Source: Actinernus sp. WN-2022 (lineage: Eukaryota > Cnidaria > Anthozoa > Actiniaria > Actinernidae). From it: DNA of 64,000 bases. Made by a program: the position numbers and the translations under genes. Below are positions 34,001 through 49,000 of the stretch, piece by piece. Location of the stretch: contig JAOWCC010000577.1 in the NCBI GenBank assembly GCA_030867875.1, positions 2,930,660 to 2,994,659 of the forward strand, given 5' to 3'. The notes below the pieces were generated by a model, which did not search any database, was not told the origin of the DNA, and was given only the letters and a program-made list of their open reading frames with translations. Each line of letters begins with the position of its first letter. The stretch's first letter is position 1.

Positions 34001-37000
34001 CTGTCGGAAAAACACAGACCTTAAAAACGAAGATATAGGTTTATATCATTCTGAGATACATGTAAACTTACGAAAACGCTGTGACATAGGCCTAGCATAC
34101 GGGATCCTGTTCATGTCTACTTTTGATCAACCAAGACCTCACACGAGTCAACATATATCAACAGAATTTGTTTACCATCTCCTCTTTACGTGTAAAGTCG
34201 TTATAAATACCGATTTAAATAAATTAAGTTCTGTTTTTCTCTTTTGGTTTTCATCTTTACGTTACCGGACTTCCTGTGTTTTGTGTGTTTGGGCTCCCTG
34301 TGGTGGTGTTTATAAGTTTTAATGCCAGATCTATCTCTTGTGAGAATGATAAACTGGGAAATTAGGCAGGTAACAGTTGATGGATTACCTATGTTGAGCG
34401 TAAGCTCCAATGCAGAGCCAGAACCGCACGAGTTACGCGAGAACAAGCAACGATAAAACTTACTGAGGAAAGCTTCTACACAGTCACAGGTATTTTTAAT
34501 TGACTACATATATTGTAGAATTGAATTGCATTACATATTTTAGAGGGTCTTCGTTTTAGGGGTCTTTAAGGTCTACGTTTTGGGAGTCTTTGTTTTTCCG
34601 ACAGGCGCCCATTTAGGTGCGCCAGTTTATCCATAATCATGTGAGAAATTTTCATCCAAAGTCTTCCTAGAAAAACTCAGCATCTAAGCATCTAAGAAAC
34701 CTTTGGTTTCAGCAAAACTTCGCAAACTCCAATTCGATCTGTGATTTAGCCGGGTCCTGGCTTTGATCAGCCCCTATGGTTGTTTCAGGCCCCATCGTGT
34801 CGAAATATATAAAATCTCTGGGTAAAAAACGTCCTTCGGCTCCGACAAGGGCGCCAGTTGAAATATCCTGAGCCTGTTGGAAGGCTTACTCGAGCTTACC
34901 CACGAATGAAGTTAAATAAAACATTAAGTAGCCTGCGTCGCATCCAAACTGAACCCCGGTTAAATCCGTCTGCGAATTTTTGGTCCCCAGCAGAGTAGCA
35001 CGATTATATGTACCCTCCTGATTGGTTTTTACAAATGCTCATTCTTACACGTCTTCTGAATGGCCATTCAACTGTCACCAGTGCGACTTACGGCCAATAG
35101 TACATTTCAAAATATGGCGGCTTTTAAGCAATGGCATCTGTATATAAGTAAGAGTTTCATACCGAGAATCGAGGTTCTAAGCCCTAAACATCCCGAGGGC
35201 CGTAGGTCCCGAGGGATGTTTAGGGATTTGAACCGAAGGTTCGAGGTATGAAACTGACTTATATCACATTTGGCGAGGTTTTCTCAAATAGAAAGGAGGT
35301 TTAAAACTGAGTTATAAACTTCCCTGTAACAGTTATAAACCTCAGATTTATGATTTAATTAGTCTATTGTTGAACGGGTTTATACCAGAGTTTCACCCCC
35401 ATGAAGAACAAAGAAAAAAGTGTGATATAATATCAATTTGAAATCAAGATTGGTTTGCTAGTAACGAGTAACAGTAATTGACCGGAGTTGAGTTCAGATG
35501 TAGCACATACCACAGGCAGCCCAAGCTCAAGTTACGAAAATATAAGGGTTTGTATGGGAGCGTAGCGAGCTCAAGTTACGAAAATATAAGGGTTTGTATG
35601 GGAGCGTAGCGAACTCCGGCTGAAATCAGCTTAAATCTACCCAACAAGGAGAGCAACACGACAGAGGACATCACAGTGGCAAGGTAAGTCATTTTATTCA
35701 AATATTTTACAGTATTTCTGGCTAGTAAACGGAGTTCGCTACGCTCCCATACTGAAACCCTTATATTTTCGTAACTTGAGCTCGCTACGCTCCCATACAA
35801 ACCCTTATATTTTCGTAGCTTGTGCTGCCTGTGCACATACTAGATCTTTCCAAGCTGCATGGAAATTTTTTTTGTGTGTTCCTCGAACGAGCATTTTGTC
35901 GTGAGAGATTCTATTTAATGTGTTCGGCAAGCCAGCCTATTATGTTACATTACTTCAAAACCTGACCCGAAATTGAAATAAACCTAACTTTCTCCGATAG
36001 TAAAACACAAGGAAATGACGACTGAGCTCGTCTAGGGCGAGAAATCCCGACAAGTAAACAGCTGACTTACATGCAAACGAACAGTTTCAACCAAGCGGCC
36101 TCTGATCTGACATGGACTGCCCATCATTACAATCTCCGGGGCTGGTGACAGTTGAATGGCCAGTCAGAAGACGTGTAAAAATGAGCATTAGTAAAAACCA
36201 ATCAGAGGAGGGTACATATAACCGCTGGGGGTCCAAAACAAGCTTTTGTTCGTTAATTAGCAGACGGACTTAACCGGAGTTCAGTTCGGATGCGACGCAG
36301 GCTAACATTAAGCTGCTTACATTTGAGAGATGGGACTCCAAATTTGAGATAAATATCCCGGTCTGTGTCCCGCAGTGTCCCGAGCAATATCGAATCTGAT
36401 TGGTTGATCCGGTCACGTGAGGCCTGGCCTGAGTAATAATGTGACAGAAGTACAAAAATAACGCACAACGAATCACGTGGTTGTACTGGAGAGCAAAAAA
36501 ATATGTCAGATAGATTGTCCACGTGGCAGTACGTCAGATTGCTTTCTGTTTACTTCCGTTTGAGAAGATTGTCCACGTGGCAGGACGCTTGTCAGATTGC
36601 TTTCCGTTTCCTTCCGTTTGAGATTCTATGTCAGATAGATTGTCCACGTGGCAGGACGCTTGTCAGATTGCTTTCCGTTTCCTTCCGTTTGAGATTCTAT
36701 GTCAGATAGATTGTCCACGTGGCAGGACGCTGGTCAGATTGCTTTCCGTTTCCTTCCGTTTGAGATTCTATGTCAGATAGATTGTCCACGTGGCAGGACG
36801 CTGGTCAGATTGCTTTCCGTTTCCTTCCGTTTGAGATTCTATGTCAGATAGATTGTCCACGTGGCAGGACGCTGGTCAGATTGCTTTCTGTTTCCTTCCG
36901 TTTGAGATTCTATGTCAGATAGATTTTCAACATGGTATGACGCTGGTGTTAAGAAAAAGGATCTTACGATTTTAGACAAAATTCTACGTTAGGAGAAACA

Positions 37001-40000
37001 TAATAAATTAACAAGTTCTAGTTTAGCATCCAAAGTTGAGTTACTTTAATTAAAACATTCTTTTGTTAAACTCGTTTGGTCACGAGCCTGTATTTACTAA
37101 GGTCATTTTTGACCCATTGACAACATTGAATATAACTCATTTTCCAACAACCTGTGTTGTTACAGGGAACTAATTAAGTATTGATTATATCTTAAGCTAT
37201 CGGTACCAAGCGATCCCGACAACAAGCCAATAAGATTTGAGTATTTCTAATTACAGTTCCGTACTTTGTCAGGTACCAAATCCATTGAACTTCCGTCAAT
37301 GCAAATTAGTTACCAACTTCAAGTTGAATTTCTATGGAACATATATAAAGACTCGTATAATGTTTTACGCTCAAACTATGATATTTGATTTCTAGTTTCA
37401 CCTTTGACATATCTTATCTATGTTGTCGATCGTTTGAAACACCTTTCTTTCAAGGTCAGTTTTGCTTTGTTTGAGCCAAGACCCTACTTACAATAGGAGT
37501 TCATGTAAAGACAGCTGTATTGCTTGAGAACTATTCTGGTCAAGGACATGTCTACCACAGAGACCATTATAGCTGAGAACTATTCTGGTCAAGGACATCT
37601 GCCTACCACAGGGACCATTGTTTGTAAATGACATAAATACAGAACGAATACTCTTGTAAGTTGCCAGTCATTGAGACCAGTAATAAAGTACGTTAAGATC
37701 CAACCTTGGTTGTCGTCACAGCTCTACGAGAATCCCCTCAGCTCAGGAAAAGACTCCCTGACACTGGTCTGATTGCTTTCTGTTTCCTTCCGTTTGAGAA
37801 TTACTGTCCTACTAACAGAGTTCGCACTATTACTGGAAAACGCCTGGAATTTTTTTTCTCCATCAACTCTATAGACATATTAGGTGAATGTATATATAAC
37901 ATCGTTGTTTCTCTTTTTGTGTGTGAAATATTAGGGTTCAGGGTCCTAGAAAAAAAATGTTTTTATTCCCTAGTAAACTCCTAGAACGCCATCATTTCGA
38001 AGCAGTACGAAACCTGGGGCCGGATTCACCAAACGTTTCCTTAGACATGTCATAAGATATAAAATTTGTGACTGTCCTGAGAGATGTCGTAAATGCAATT
38101 CAGCAACTCTGTCCTAGAGTACTCCTAAGATTTTCTCAGCTAAGACATCACTAAGTTTCCAGCCTCCGTGAAATTATCGATTACAATGAAAACGCCAATC
38201 AGCGATGGCCTTATATATGGACTAATTATTTTATAATGCATGTTATGTGTTTAAATTAGTCATTCGCGAAATTAGTCGTTGTGGCTGCAGACGCAAAGAA
38301 GCGAAGGCCCAATTTTACCAAACAAGAAGGAGCGGTTTTGGTAGAAGCCGTACAAAGTAGGAAATACATTTTATTTAACTCCTTAAATAACACGGACACA
38401 AATGTTCAGAAGAAATGCGCATGGGAGAAGGTATGCGATGAGGTGAGGGCTGTGTCTGGCAACAATCGGTCGGTGGATGAAGTACGAAAGAAATGGATGA
38501 CCTTGAAGAGCGAAACAGAAAAGAAAGCGGCTTCAAACCGCAAAGAAGCAAGGAAGACTGGGGGCGGTCCTCCACCGCCACAACTTAAGGAAATAGAGGA
38601 GAAAATCATAGGTGTTATGGGTGAAGCGATACTGCCTCAACAGGATTTCCTCTTCCAAATCCAAGGGATTGGCGCAATCTCAAAAAAGTCGTTCCCGTCT
38701 TAACGCTCGCCGACGTTGGAGCGCCAATAACATGGCCGCCATTTTTGTGTTTAGGACATATCCTAAAAGTTAACACATCGATTTTGACCTCTTAAATTTA
38801 GGACACGTCTTGAGACTTAGGAGGTGTTCGTGAATAACACTTTTGTCCTAAAGTCTATCTTAGGAGGCTCTTGTGTCCTAAGACACCTTCGTGAATCTGG
38901 CCCCTGGTAACTAAATTATAATCTATCCCATAGACAACTGTTATACATTCCAACAAAATCCCTGAATTTAAACACAGAAATCAGTAATGACCAGGACAAT
39001 GTGAAGCACGTTGAAGCACTGCAGCTGCTGTTCCTAATGATGCCACCAGACAATCGAGCCCTACTATACAACCTGCTGGGTCTACTGAACATGGTGTCAG
39101 AGAATCCTAACAACAAAATGACTGCATATAATCTAGCTGTGGTGTTCTGCCCCAATATACTCTACACTAAAACGGTGAGTATTTAATCTGTAACGGTTGC
39201 TGGTTAATAAAAAAAATGTTTGGCTTGTGAAAAAAAATCGAGTAGGTTAGGTGGCGCAGTGGTTATAAGCGCTTCGCCTCAACTCTGTCACGGGCGGATC
39301 CAGGAAATGCAGAAAGAGGGGGCCGTAAAAGTGTGGCTTAAGCCTAACCTCGCACCGTATAGGCGCGATTTGCTTGGGGTGTGCGGTGCCCAGCCAACGA
39401 AAGGGGGGCCGCGGCCCCCTTTGCCCCCCCCCTCCCCAATAAATCAGTTTGTTGGTATCTCGACCTTGCTCAGAGGGTTTTTCTCCGGTTTTCCTCCATC
39501 CGCGAAAACCAACACTCTAAATTCCAATTCGAACCATGAATTAGCCGGGTCCTGACGCTGACCAACCGCCTCCCGGTTAGCTCAGTGGTTAAGCGCCGGT
39601 CTGTTGAGCGGTAGGTCGCGGGTTCAAACCCCGGCCGGACCAACACTCAGGGTCTTAAAATAACGGAGTAGAAGCCGGGAGTAGAAGGTGCTGCCTTTGT
39701 GAAACAACTGCAAATGGTTAGACCTTCACGTCTTCTCGGATAAGGATGTAAAATCGTAGGTCTCCCGTCGGCCTCAAGTTTATCAGTCTCACTAGACTGT
39801 CACGAGTTACCGACGTTAAATAAAGTTGCTACACTTTTTAAAGGTTGGATAACGCTATCCACCGAATAAATCGCTATCATAAGTATAAATCTAACCTACA
39901 TATTTATTTTATCCACTGGATATGGGTTTATCTGGGGCCTTAAAATGTGAACCGGACTGCAAAGGTGTTTCTGCGTCGGGACTATCGTCTGATGTTTACT

Positions 40001-43000
40001 CTAAAAAAAACGAATAATGTTCTAGAAACTCCATTTACGCCATCGCGGCACCATTTATCCGCGAACAAATTCAGACCACTAACTGACTCACTCACTCTGA
40101 AACCCTTTTTGATAACAATCATTTATGTTCAAATTCAGACTAGAAACCCTTTTTGATAACAATCATTTATGTTTTATGTACCTTATAGAAAGTCACATGT
40201 ATAAGGCATTTTTCTCAAGATATGGAAGTTATGAATGAAGCAGTAGCATTCATGGTCCTTCATGCCAAGGAACTTTTCAAGGTACATCATTCAAATGTCA
40301 TTCAAACATTAACATGTCCAATAGTATTATCGTTTGCACGACACAAAGTTCTATTACCACATACAGCTATGTGATCTCAAGCGAGACCAGTAAGGCCAAA
40401 GGCCTTCACATGGATTTGGAAATGCGTCGGAGAACTTTGAATGCAATTAACCATTTGCATCAGAATAAACGTGAACAGCGTATCAAATCTTACAGAATGA
40501 AAGATACTGATTGACGACGTTCCTTTTTCTATCAATTTGCTAATTTAGTGCTGAAAATGGCCAGGCTATTTGTAATAGACCGATTCAGATCATGTGACAG
40601 CTCTCCAGAGGATTCAGTGTATTCACTTCTGTGTATTCTGGAATATGGTCAATCGAACACACCCATACAGATATTAATTTTGAAATCTTAACAAACAATA
40701 AACTACCATAATTTTTTTTTTTACAACAACAAACTGAAATAAAAAAGCGGGCAGAGCTTTGAGGAAGTAGACAATTGAAATCTAGGAGCGCGCGCGAGCG
40801 ATCTACCGTTGATTGGCTTCTCGAATTCTTTGTTTTCATTGGCTTGCTCGTGAGGTTCCTGCTTTTTGATTGGTTCATCAAAGATATGCACGCAGTTAGA
40901 CACACAATGATGCTATACATTTGTTCTGTAATCACTGCTGCTTTGAACCTACCAAATTGCAGAAAACACCAATGATTTCAAAATTAATTATATTCATTTT
41001 TAAATCACTGGTGTTTCCTGCAAGTTGATACACTACAGTACACACAAAGGGGTTACGACTTCGAGCGCTAAAAAAATATATTTTTCTGTCGTTTACCTTC
41101 TCTTCTTGTTTACCTGTGAACCCTAGCTCTACGTGAGTGAGAACCCTCCTTTACCCGTAAACTCGCCCGATGGTTAGGTTAGGTTTGTGGTCCGGGTTAG
41201 GATTTGTCTTAGAATTAACAATAATAGTTATTTCAAGCGTGTTTTCCATTTAAGGATAGTTGTTAATTCAACAGGGAGACTGCGTTGAAATAGAAGTGGA
41301 AACGCTCGCTCTTCGCTGACTCGTGTTCCCATTGTCATTTCTCGTTCTCTCAAACTCCCACTCGTGTTTCTATATTAAACTATGGAAACACGGAATATGT
41401 TTTCTATTTCTTAAATAGTTAAGAATGTAAATGTTGTCTTGGTTTCCTTGTTGCAGATTCCAGAAGAATTAAAGAAAGAACTAAAACAGATCGAGCACAA
41501 TATTAGGAGGGGAAAAGTGAGTACCTTTCAGATTCAATGTCAATTCATTCAGATTTTGGTTTTTACTTTTTTTACTTTTGCAGGAAGATGAGGTTCCCAT
41601 GGTTCATACATACTGTCAACAAATACAGGACCACAAACATATGGTACAGCAGTCTACCACAGAAGCCTTAGTCCAGTTATATAACCACGTCATGGATATG
41701 CCGGATGGACCAATGAAACAGAAATTCATTGAGAAGGTATTCACTCGATGTCTCCTTGAACCCCCACCCCACCCCTCCTGCTACCAACTGCTGCTGCTAC
41801 TACTACTACTAATACTATAAATAGAAAATTACATGCCTGACGAGGTAATTCCACGGAAAATGCAGTTTATCGTGTTCTTTTCCTTGAATCGCTTTATTCG
41901 ATCAATTACTTAATGATTTATTACTGTTTGTTGATATGTTGCTGAGGCCATCCCAATAAAATGTTTCGTTTCCCATCGATCGTCCGACTGACCCAATTTT
42001 TTGGAAAAGTTAAAAAAACGATTGAAGAACATTTTTTTTAACTACATCTCTTTTCCGAGCCCTCAAGTAATAGTTTTTTTGCCTTTCTCGTACAAATTGT
42101 CTATCCACAACTAGTAGAGGAAAAATTAGTCGAGGAATACGACCGGGACGAACATTTTTACGCGAGTCTTCAAGCCGACTTGGTTCCAGATCCCCTAACG
42201 ATTTCCCCCGTCCCACCGACCGACCGACCCACCATCACGAGAGAGGGGGCGATGGGAAACCAAACATTACATTGGCATAAATAGCGCGCGTAGCCTCTCA
42301 GCCAATCAGCATTTGATTTCACAAATGCATTAGTGCGATTCAGCTGTGATTGCTATTACTGATGCTGCTGCTACTAATGTACAATTAGACTACATCCAAG
42401 CTTGAAGTTTCTATCCGCTGATAGTGGCTTATCAACTATCAGCCATAGGAACTGAGAGCGAGTAGTCGAACTGTTTTAGTAGAAACCAACTAGTTTATCG
42501 CGGAGAATGAGACACTTTGCTGCCTCTTAACTAAGGCCCGATTCAAAGTCTAACTTTTCACGAGCCGAACACAATTAAAACAAATGATAATTAGGCGGCA
42601 TCTTTTGTTCATGAGAAGTTCGATGATGATGTCATGCCTCCTGAGAATACCAAGACAATGGTCTAAATTAGAGTAACAAAATAACATTCTGGTAGTGTAG
42701 GTATCATGCATAAGGTCTATTCTCTCCCCTGAGAATACCAAGACAATGGTCTAAATTAGAGTAACAAAAGAACATTCTGGTAGTGTAGGTATCATGCATT
42801 AGGTCTATTCTCTCCTCTGAGAATACCAAGACTGGTCTAAATTAGAGTAACAAAATAACATTCTGGTAGTGTAGGTATCATGCATAAGGTCTATTCTCTC
42901 CTCTGAGAATACCAAGACTGGTCTAAATTAGAGTAACAAAAGAACATTCTGGTAGTGTAGGTATCATGCATAAGGTCTATTCTCTCCCCTGAGAATACCA

Positions 43001-46000
43001 AGACAATGGTCTAAATTAGAGTAACAAAAGAACATTCTGCTAGTGTAGGTAACATGCATAAGGTCTATTCTCTCCTGAGAATACCAAGACAATGGTCTAA
43101 ATTAGAGTAACAAAAGAACATTCTGGTAGTGTAGGTATCATGCATAAGGTCTATTCTCTCCTCTGAGAATACCAAGACTGGTCTAAATTAGAGTAACAAA
43201 AGAACATTATGGTAGTGTAGGTATCATGCATAAGGTCTATTCTCTCCTCTGAGAATACCAAGACAATGGTCTAAATTAAAGTAACAAAAGAACATTATGG
43301 TAGTGTAGGTATCATGCATAAGGTCTATTCTCTCCTCTGAGAATACCAAGACAATGGTCTAAATTAAAGTAACAAAAGAACATTATGGTAGTGTAGGTAT
43401 CATGCATAAGGTCTATCCTCTCCTCTGAGAATACCAAGACAATGGTCTAAATTAGAGTAACAAAAGAACATTCTGGTAGTGTAGGTATCATGCATAAGGT
43501 CTATTCTCTCCTCTGAGAATACCAAGACTGGTCTAAATTAGAGTAACAAAAGAACATTCTGGTAGTGTAGGTATCATGCATAAGGTCTATTCTCTCCTCT
43601 GAGAATACCAAGACTGGTCTAAATTAGAGTAACAAAATAACATTCTGGTAGTGTAGGTATCATGCATAAGGTCTATTCTCTCCCCTGAGAATACCAAGAC
43701 AATGGTCTAAATTAGAGTAACAAAAGAACATTCTGCTAGTGTAGGTAACATGCATAAGGTCTATTCTCTCCTGAGAATACCAAGACAATGGTCTAAATTA
43801 GAGTAACAAAAGAACATTCTGGTAGTGTAGGTATCATGCATAAGGTCTATTCTCTCCTCTGAGAATACCAAGACTGGTCTAAATTAGAGTAACAAAAGAA
43901 CATTATGGTAGTGTAGGTATCATGCATAAGGTCTATTCTCTCCTCTGAGAATACCAAGACAATGGTCTAAATTAAAGTAACAAAAGAACATTATGGTAGT
44001 GTAGGTATCATGCATAAGGTCTATTCTCTCCTCTGAGAATACCAAGACAATGGTCTAAATTAGAGTACCAAAAGAACATTATGGTAGTGTAGGTATCATG
44101 CATAAGGTCTATTCTCTCCTCTGAGAATACCAAGACAATGGTCTAAATTAAAGTAACAAAAGAACATTATGGTAGTGTAGGTATCATGCATAAGGTCTAT
44201 CCTCTCCTCTGAGAATACCAAGACAATGGTCTAAATTAGAGTAACAAAAGAACATTCTGGTAGTGTAGGTATCATGCATAAGGTCTATTCTCTCCTGAGA
44301 ATACCAAGACAATGGTCTAAATTAGAGTAACAAAAGAACATTCTGGTAGTGTAGGTATCATGCATAAGGTCTATTCTCTCCTCTGAGAATACCAAGACTG
44401 GTCTAAATTAGAGTAACAAAAGAACATTATGGTAGTGTAGGTATCATGCATAAGGTCTATTCTCTCCTCTGAGAATACCAAGACAATGGTCTAAATTAAA
44501 GTAGCAAAAGAACATTATGGTAGTGTAGGTATCATGCATAAGGTCTATTCTCTCCTCTGAGAATACCAAGACAATGGTCTAAATTAGAGTAACAAAAGAA
44601 CATTATGGTAGTGTAGGTATCATGCATAAGGTCTATTCTCTCCTCTGAGAATACCAAGACAATGGTCTAAATTAAAGTAACAAAAGAACATTATGGTAGT
44701 GTAGGTATCATGCATAAGGTCTATCCTCTCCTCTGAGAATACCAAGACAATGGTCTAAATTAGAGTAACAAAAGAACATTATGGTAGTGTAGGTATCATG
44801 CATAAGATCTATCCTCTCCTCTGAGAATACCAAGACAATGGTCTAAATTAGAGTAACAAAAGAACATTATGGTAGTGTAGGTATCATGCATAAGGTCTAT
44901 CCTCTCCTCTGAGAATACCAAGACAATGGTCTAAATTAGAGTAACAAAAGAACATTCTGGTAGTGTAGGTATCATGCATAAGGTATATTCTCTCCTCTGA
45001 AAATACCAAGACAATGGTCTAAATTAGAGTAACAAAAGAATATTATGGTAGTGTAGGTATCATGCATAAGGTCTATTCTCTCCTCTGAAAATACCAAGAC
45101 AATGGTCTAAATTAGAGTAACAAAAGAACATTCTGGTAGTGTAGGTATCATGCATAAGGTCTATTCTCTCCTCTGAAAATACCAAGACAATGGTCTAAAT
45201 TAGAGTAACAAAAGAACATTATGGTAGTGTAGGTATCATGCATAAGGTCTATTCTCTCCTCTGAAAATACCAAGACAATGGTCTAAATTAGAGTAACAAA
45301 AGAACATTCTGGTAGTGTAGGTATCATGCATAAGGTCTATTCTCTCCTCTGAAAATACCAAGACAATGGTCTAAATTAGAGTAACAAAAGAACATTATGG
45401 TAGTGTAGGTATCATGCATAAGGTCTATTCTCTCCTCTGAAAATACCAAGACAATGGTCTAAATTAGAGTAACAAAAGAACATTATGGTAGTGTAGGTAT
45501 CATGCATAAGGTCTATTCTCTCCTCTGAAAATACCAAGACAATGGTCTAAATTAGAGTAACAAAAGAACATTATGGTAGTGTAGGTATCATGCATAAGGT
45601 CTATTCTCTCCTCTGAAAATACCAAGACAATGGTCTAAATTAGAGTAACAAAAGAACATTATGGTAGTGTAGGTATCATGCATAAGGTCTATTCTCTCCT
45701 CTGAAAATACCAAGACAATGGTCTAAATTAGAGTAACAAAAGAACATTCTGGTAGTGTAGGTATCATGCATAAGGTCTATTCTCTCCTCTGAAAATACCA
45801 AGACAATGGTCTAAATTAGAGTAACAAAAGAACATTCTGGTAGTGTAGGTATCATGCATAAGGTCTATTCTCTCCTCTGAAAATACCAAGACAATGGTCT
45901 AAATTAGAGTAACAAAAGAACATTCTGGTAGTGTAGGTATCATGCATAAGGTCTATTCTCTCCTCTGAAAATACCAAGACAATGGTCTAAATTAGAGTAA

Positions 46001-49000
46001 CAAAAGAACATTATGGTAGTGTAGGTATCATGCATAAGGTCTATTCTCTCCTCTGAAAATACCAAGACAATGGTCTAAATTAGAGTAACAAAAGAACATT
46101 CTGGTAGTGTAGGTATCATGCATAAGGTCTATTCTCTCCTCTGAAAATACCAAGACAATGGTCTAAATTAGAGTAACAAAAGAACATTATGGTAGTGTAG
46201 GTATCATGCATAAGGTCTATTCTCTCCTCTGAAAATACCAAGACAATGGTCTAAATTAGAGTAACAAAAGAACATTCTGGTAGTGTAGGTATCATGCATA
46301 AGGTCTATTCTCTCCTGAGAATACCAAGACAATGGTCTAAATTAGAGTAACAAAAGAACATTATGGTATTGTGGTACCATGCAGAAGGCCGATACATCAG
46401 TGAATTGCGCGGGGAATTTGAAATATTGGGTCTAATTACGAGAGAAAGTAGTAAAATGTCGACTGCTTTCACTTAAAAGCGGTTTTGTACTCTTAAGCAT
46501 AAAACGTATTGGTTTTTAACGCTGCAAACGTTTTTTTAAGGAATACATATGCATATTTTTATACCAAAGCTTGATGCGATACATCCATGGCCTTATGTCC
46601 GTTTTACTTTACGCACTGATGTTAGAAAAATCCAGATTTTAAACCTGCTAATTGAAGCTCTTTTCCCATAATCAATAATGATAATGAATAGAGCGGTGAA
46701 GTGGGTTTTACTCGCTCCTGTGATTGGTTGAAGTGGGTTTTACTCGCTCCTGTGATTGGTTGAAGTGGGTTTTGCGACAATCAAATTTTTAAAGTGCCAC
46801 TACGACGAAATTTGACCATTTCTTTTACCACTTTTTTGTATTCCATAAGAACAAACAGTGGCAGAAATATCCAAATCAGTGAAAAAAGTTTGCAATGGGG
46901 TCAATTAGACCACACATTTTAAAGAGAGTTTACCGTCAAAATCACGTCCGCCATTACGCGAATCCGTTCCCGTGGGCGAGGAATGCCTAGTCATGTTTTA
47001 GCGTATGTGACGTCATACACTTAACGCATCGTTCTCAAGTTGCTTTGAACCCATACATTCTTCTTATATTGGCTACAAACTCACACTGCGAATTTTGCTG
47101 TGGTTTAGTAAATAACGACCTAAAATGTGCATCAGATTCTTCAGAACATAGTAATGTGTCTTTCTGTTTAAATTTATTGCCGGATGTAGATGATTTAGAG
47201 GAAATGGAGCCGCTGGCGAAAGCTGGACGAATAGTCGCTAAAATCGCTTGGGAAGTGGCCTGCTAGTAAGTAGTGCTAGCTAGCAGAGGTTTCTTATCTT
47301 TTGGGGGTAATTGTTTTCCCAGGGTATTTTCCTTGGTTCGGCTTTCAGATTGTGCTGTTACTGGATCCGGGCTACAGGGAGAATTCAGCGGAGAAATCAC
47401 TAAGGTAATGATCAGTTGATATAAGTCCTAAGTTTGTTCATTGTTTTATTGCTAGTTCGTAAATGACAGAGATCGAGAATTATCTGTGTCCCGGCAATAG
47501 ATTTTCCGGCGAATACATTCTAAAATACAATGTAATTGCTATAAAATTAAATCGCTCTCTTGTCTAACATGAAATCGTGAGTGATAAGAATTTACTAGAG
47601 ACTAAAAAAATGTATTGAAACTGACTGATCTGCAGCTTTTACAGTGGCGATCACAGAACCAAACTTCGCGCGCCCCCGTTTGACACACAAACAACTGAAA
47701 CAAGGTACTTCATGAAATAATATTGGTGGTTTCTTCTGTGGTTTATTGTCTTGAAAATAAAATTAGCAGTAAATTAAAAGGCATACTACATCGATAGGTT
47801 TATCTGTTTATAGGAAACAGCAATACGAGTTATTTATGCACTAGTCAATTGAAACCTCGACCCCCGGGACATAGTGGGGCATTAACGGGGACATGGCCAT
47901 GGAATAACGCACATTTAACGCTGCATTTTCCGGTGGAGCGAGGAAAGTAACGATTTTGCAAAATTTGCGGTGGTTGTAACGCCAGCCACGACAGAGCGGG
48001 ACTGGGCCCGAGCATCAACAACGTGTATAAAAAAAGGCGGAAGGGACACAGTCGCTGGGAAAGGAAAGTTGCATCCTTTGATGCAACTACCAAACACGCG
48101 TTACAATCAGTTGCAATGATACATACAAAAATGCATCAAGGCCATATGACGCCAAACCTCACTATATTGCTTACTGAAGTACTCATCACGAAGTTACTTT
48201 TAGTTTTGTCTTTTTTTCTTATATTACCTCTTGTTTTCTTTATCATTGTGTCATAAATATTAAAGAAAGGACCACAACGAGCAAAAATCGTAGTTAATTT
48301 AAACAAGTCCTGGGTGTTTCCATCAGAGGCAGTGTTTATACTGTGTTAAGTCACGAGTAGTAGATGCAGTGATCTGAAAGTGTTTATTATTACACACTCT
48401 TTGTTATTTGCAACAAGCCGGTTTTGTTAAAGTTTGCGTCAAGGCAAAATATCAGATTGAATATATTTCAACGCAGCTACATGACATTTCCTTTATATTC
48501 CTTTGTCGCATTGCTTTTTTGTTGACAGACAACGGTTTCTAATAAAGAAGACAATGGTGGAGACTGTAAAAGTGCGAAAAGCTTGTATAGTAATAGAAAA
48601 TGTGCTTCAGATTTTTTATTTTTTATTTTTTATAATAGAACAATAGATTGAAGCTTATGTATATTCAATTTATCAATGCCTCCTCCCAATTGAAAATTCT
48701 GAAGCACATGCCCGGGCCATAGGGGCGGGTGTTGTAACAGCCAATTGTCCCCGATGGGCGGGGAAAAGGTCCAAATGTAACACTGTATAAATGTTACATT
48801 CCCCGCTATGTCTTGGGGGTCGGGGGGCCGGTGTTTCAATTGACTAGTGCATTATGACAAACTGTTCTCAGCAAACGTAGCCGCTTATTTTTCGATTTAT
48901 CTATACTAGTAGTAGTCTGAGTAGTACATTCTGTCAGTTGGTTCGGCTGTTTTGACCTTCTTCTGAACTGTTATATTGGACTCTGGTACGATCTTACCGG

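Noticed and set aside
39568..39640. Functional tRNA gene
   Set aside because: A and B boxes are present, but the acceptor stem does not pair properly and the sequence continues into a repeated SINE body.
42643..46380. CRISPR-like or coding repeat
   Set aside because: The 88-bp units abut directly with no unique spacers, and no frame remains open across units.
47045..47266. Host gene in the 46.8-49.6 kb element
   Set aside because: Short, unrecognised and entirely inside a TIR-bounded element.
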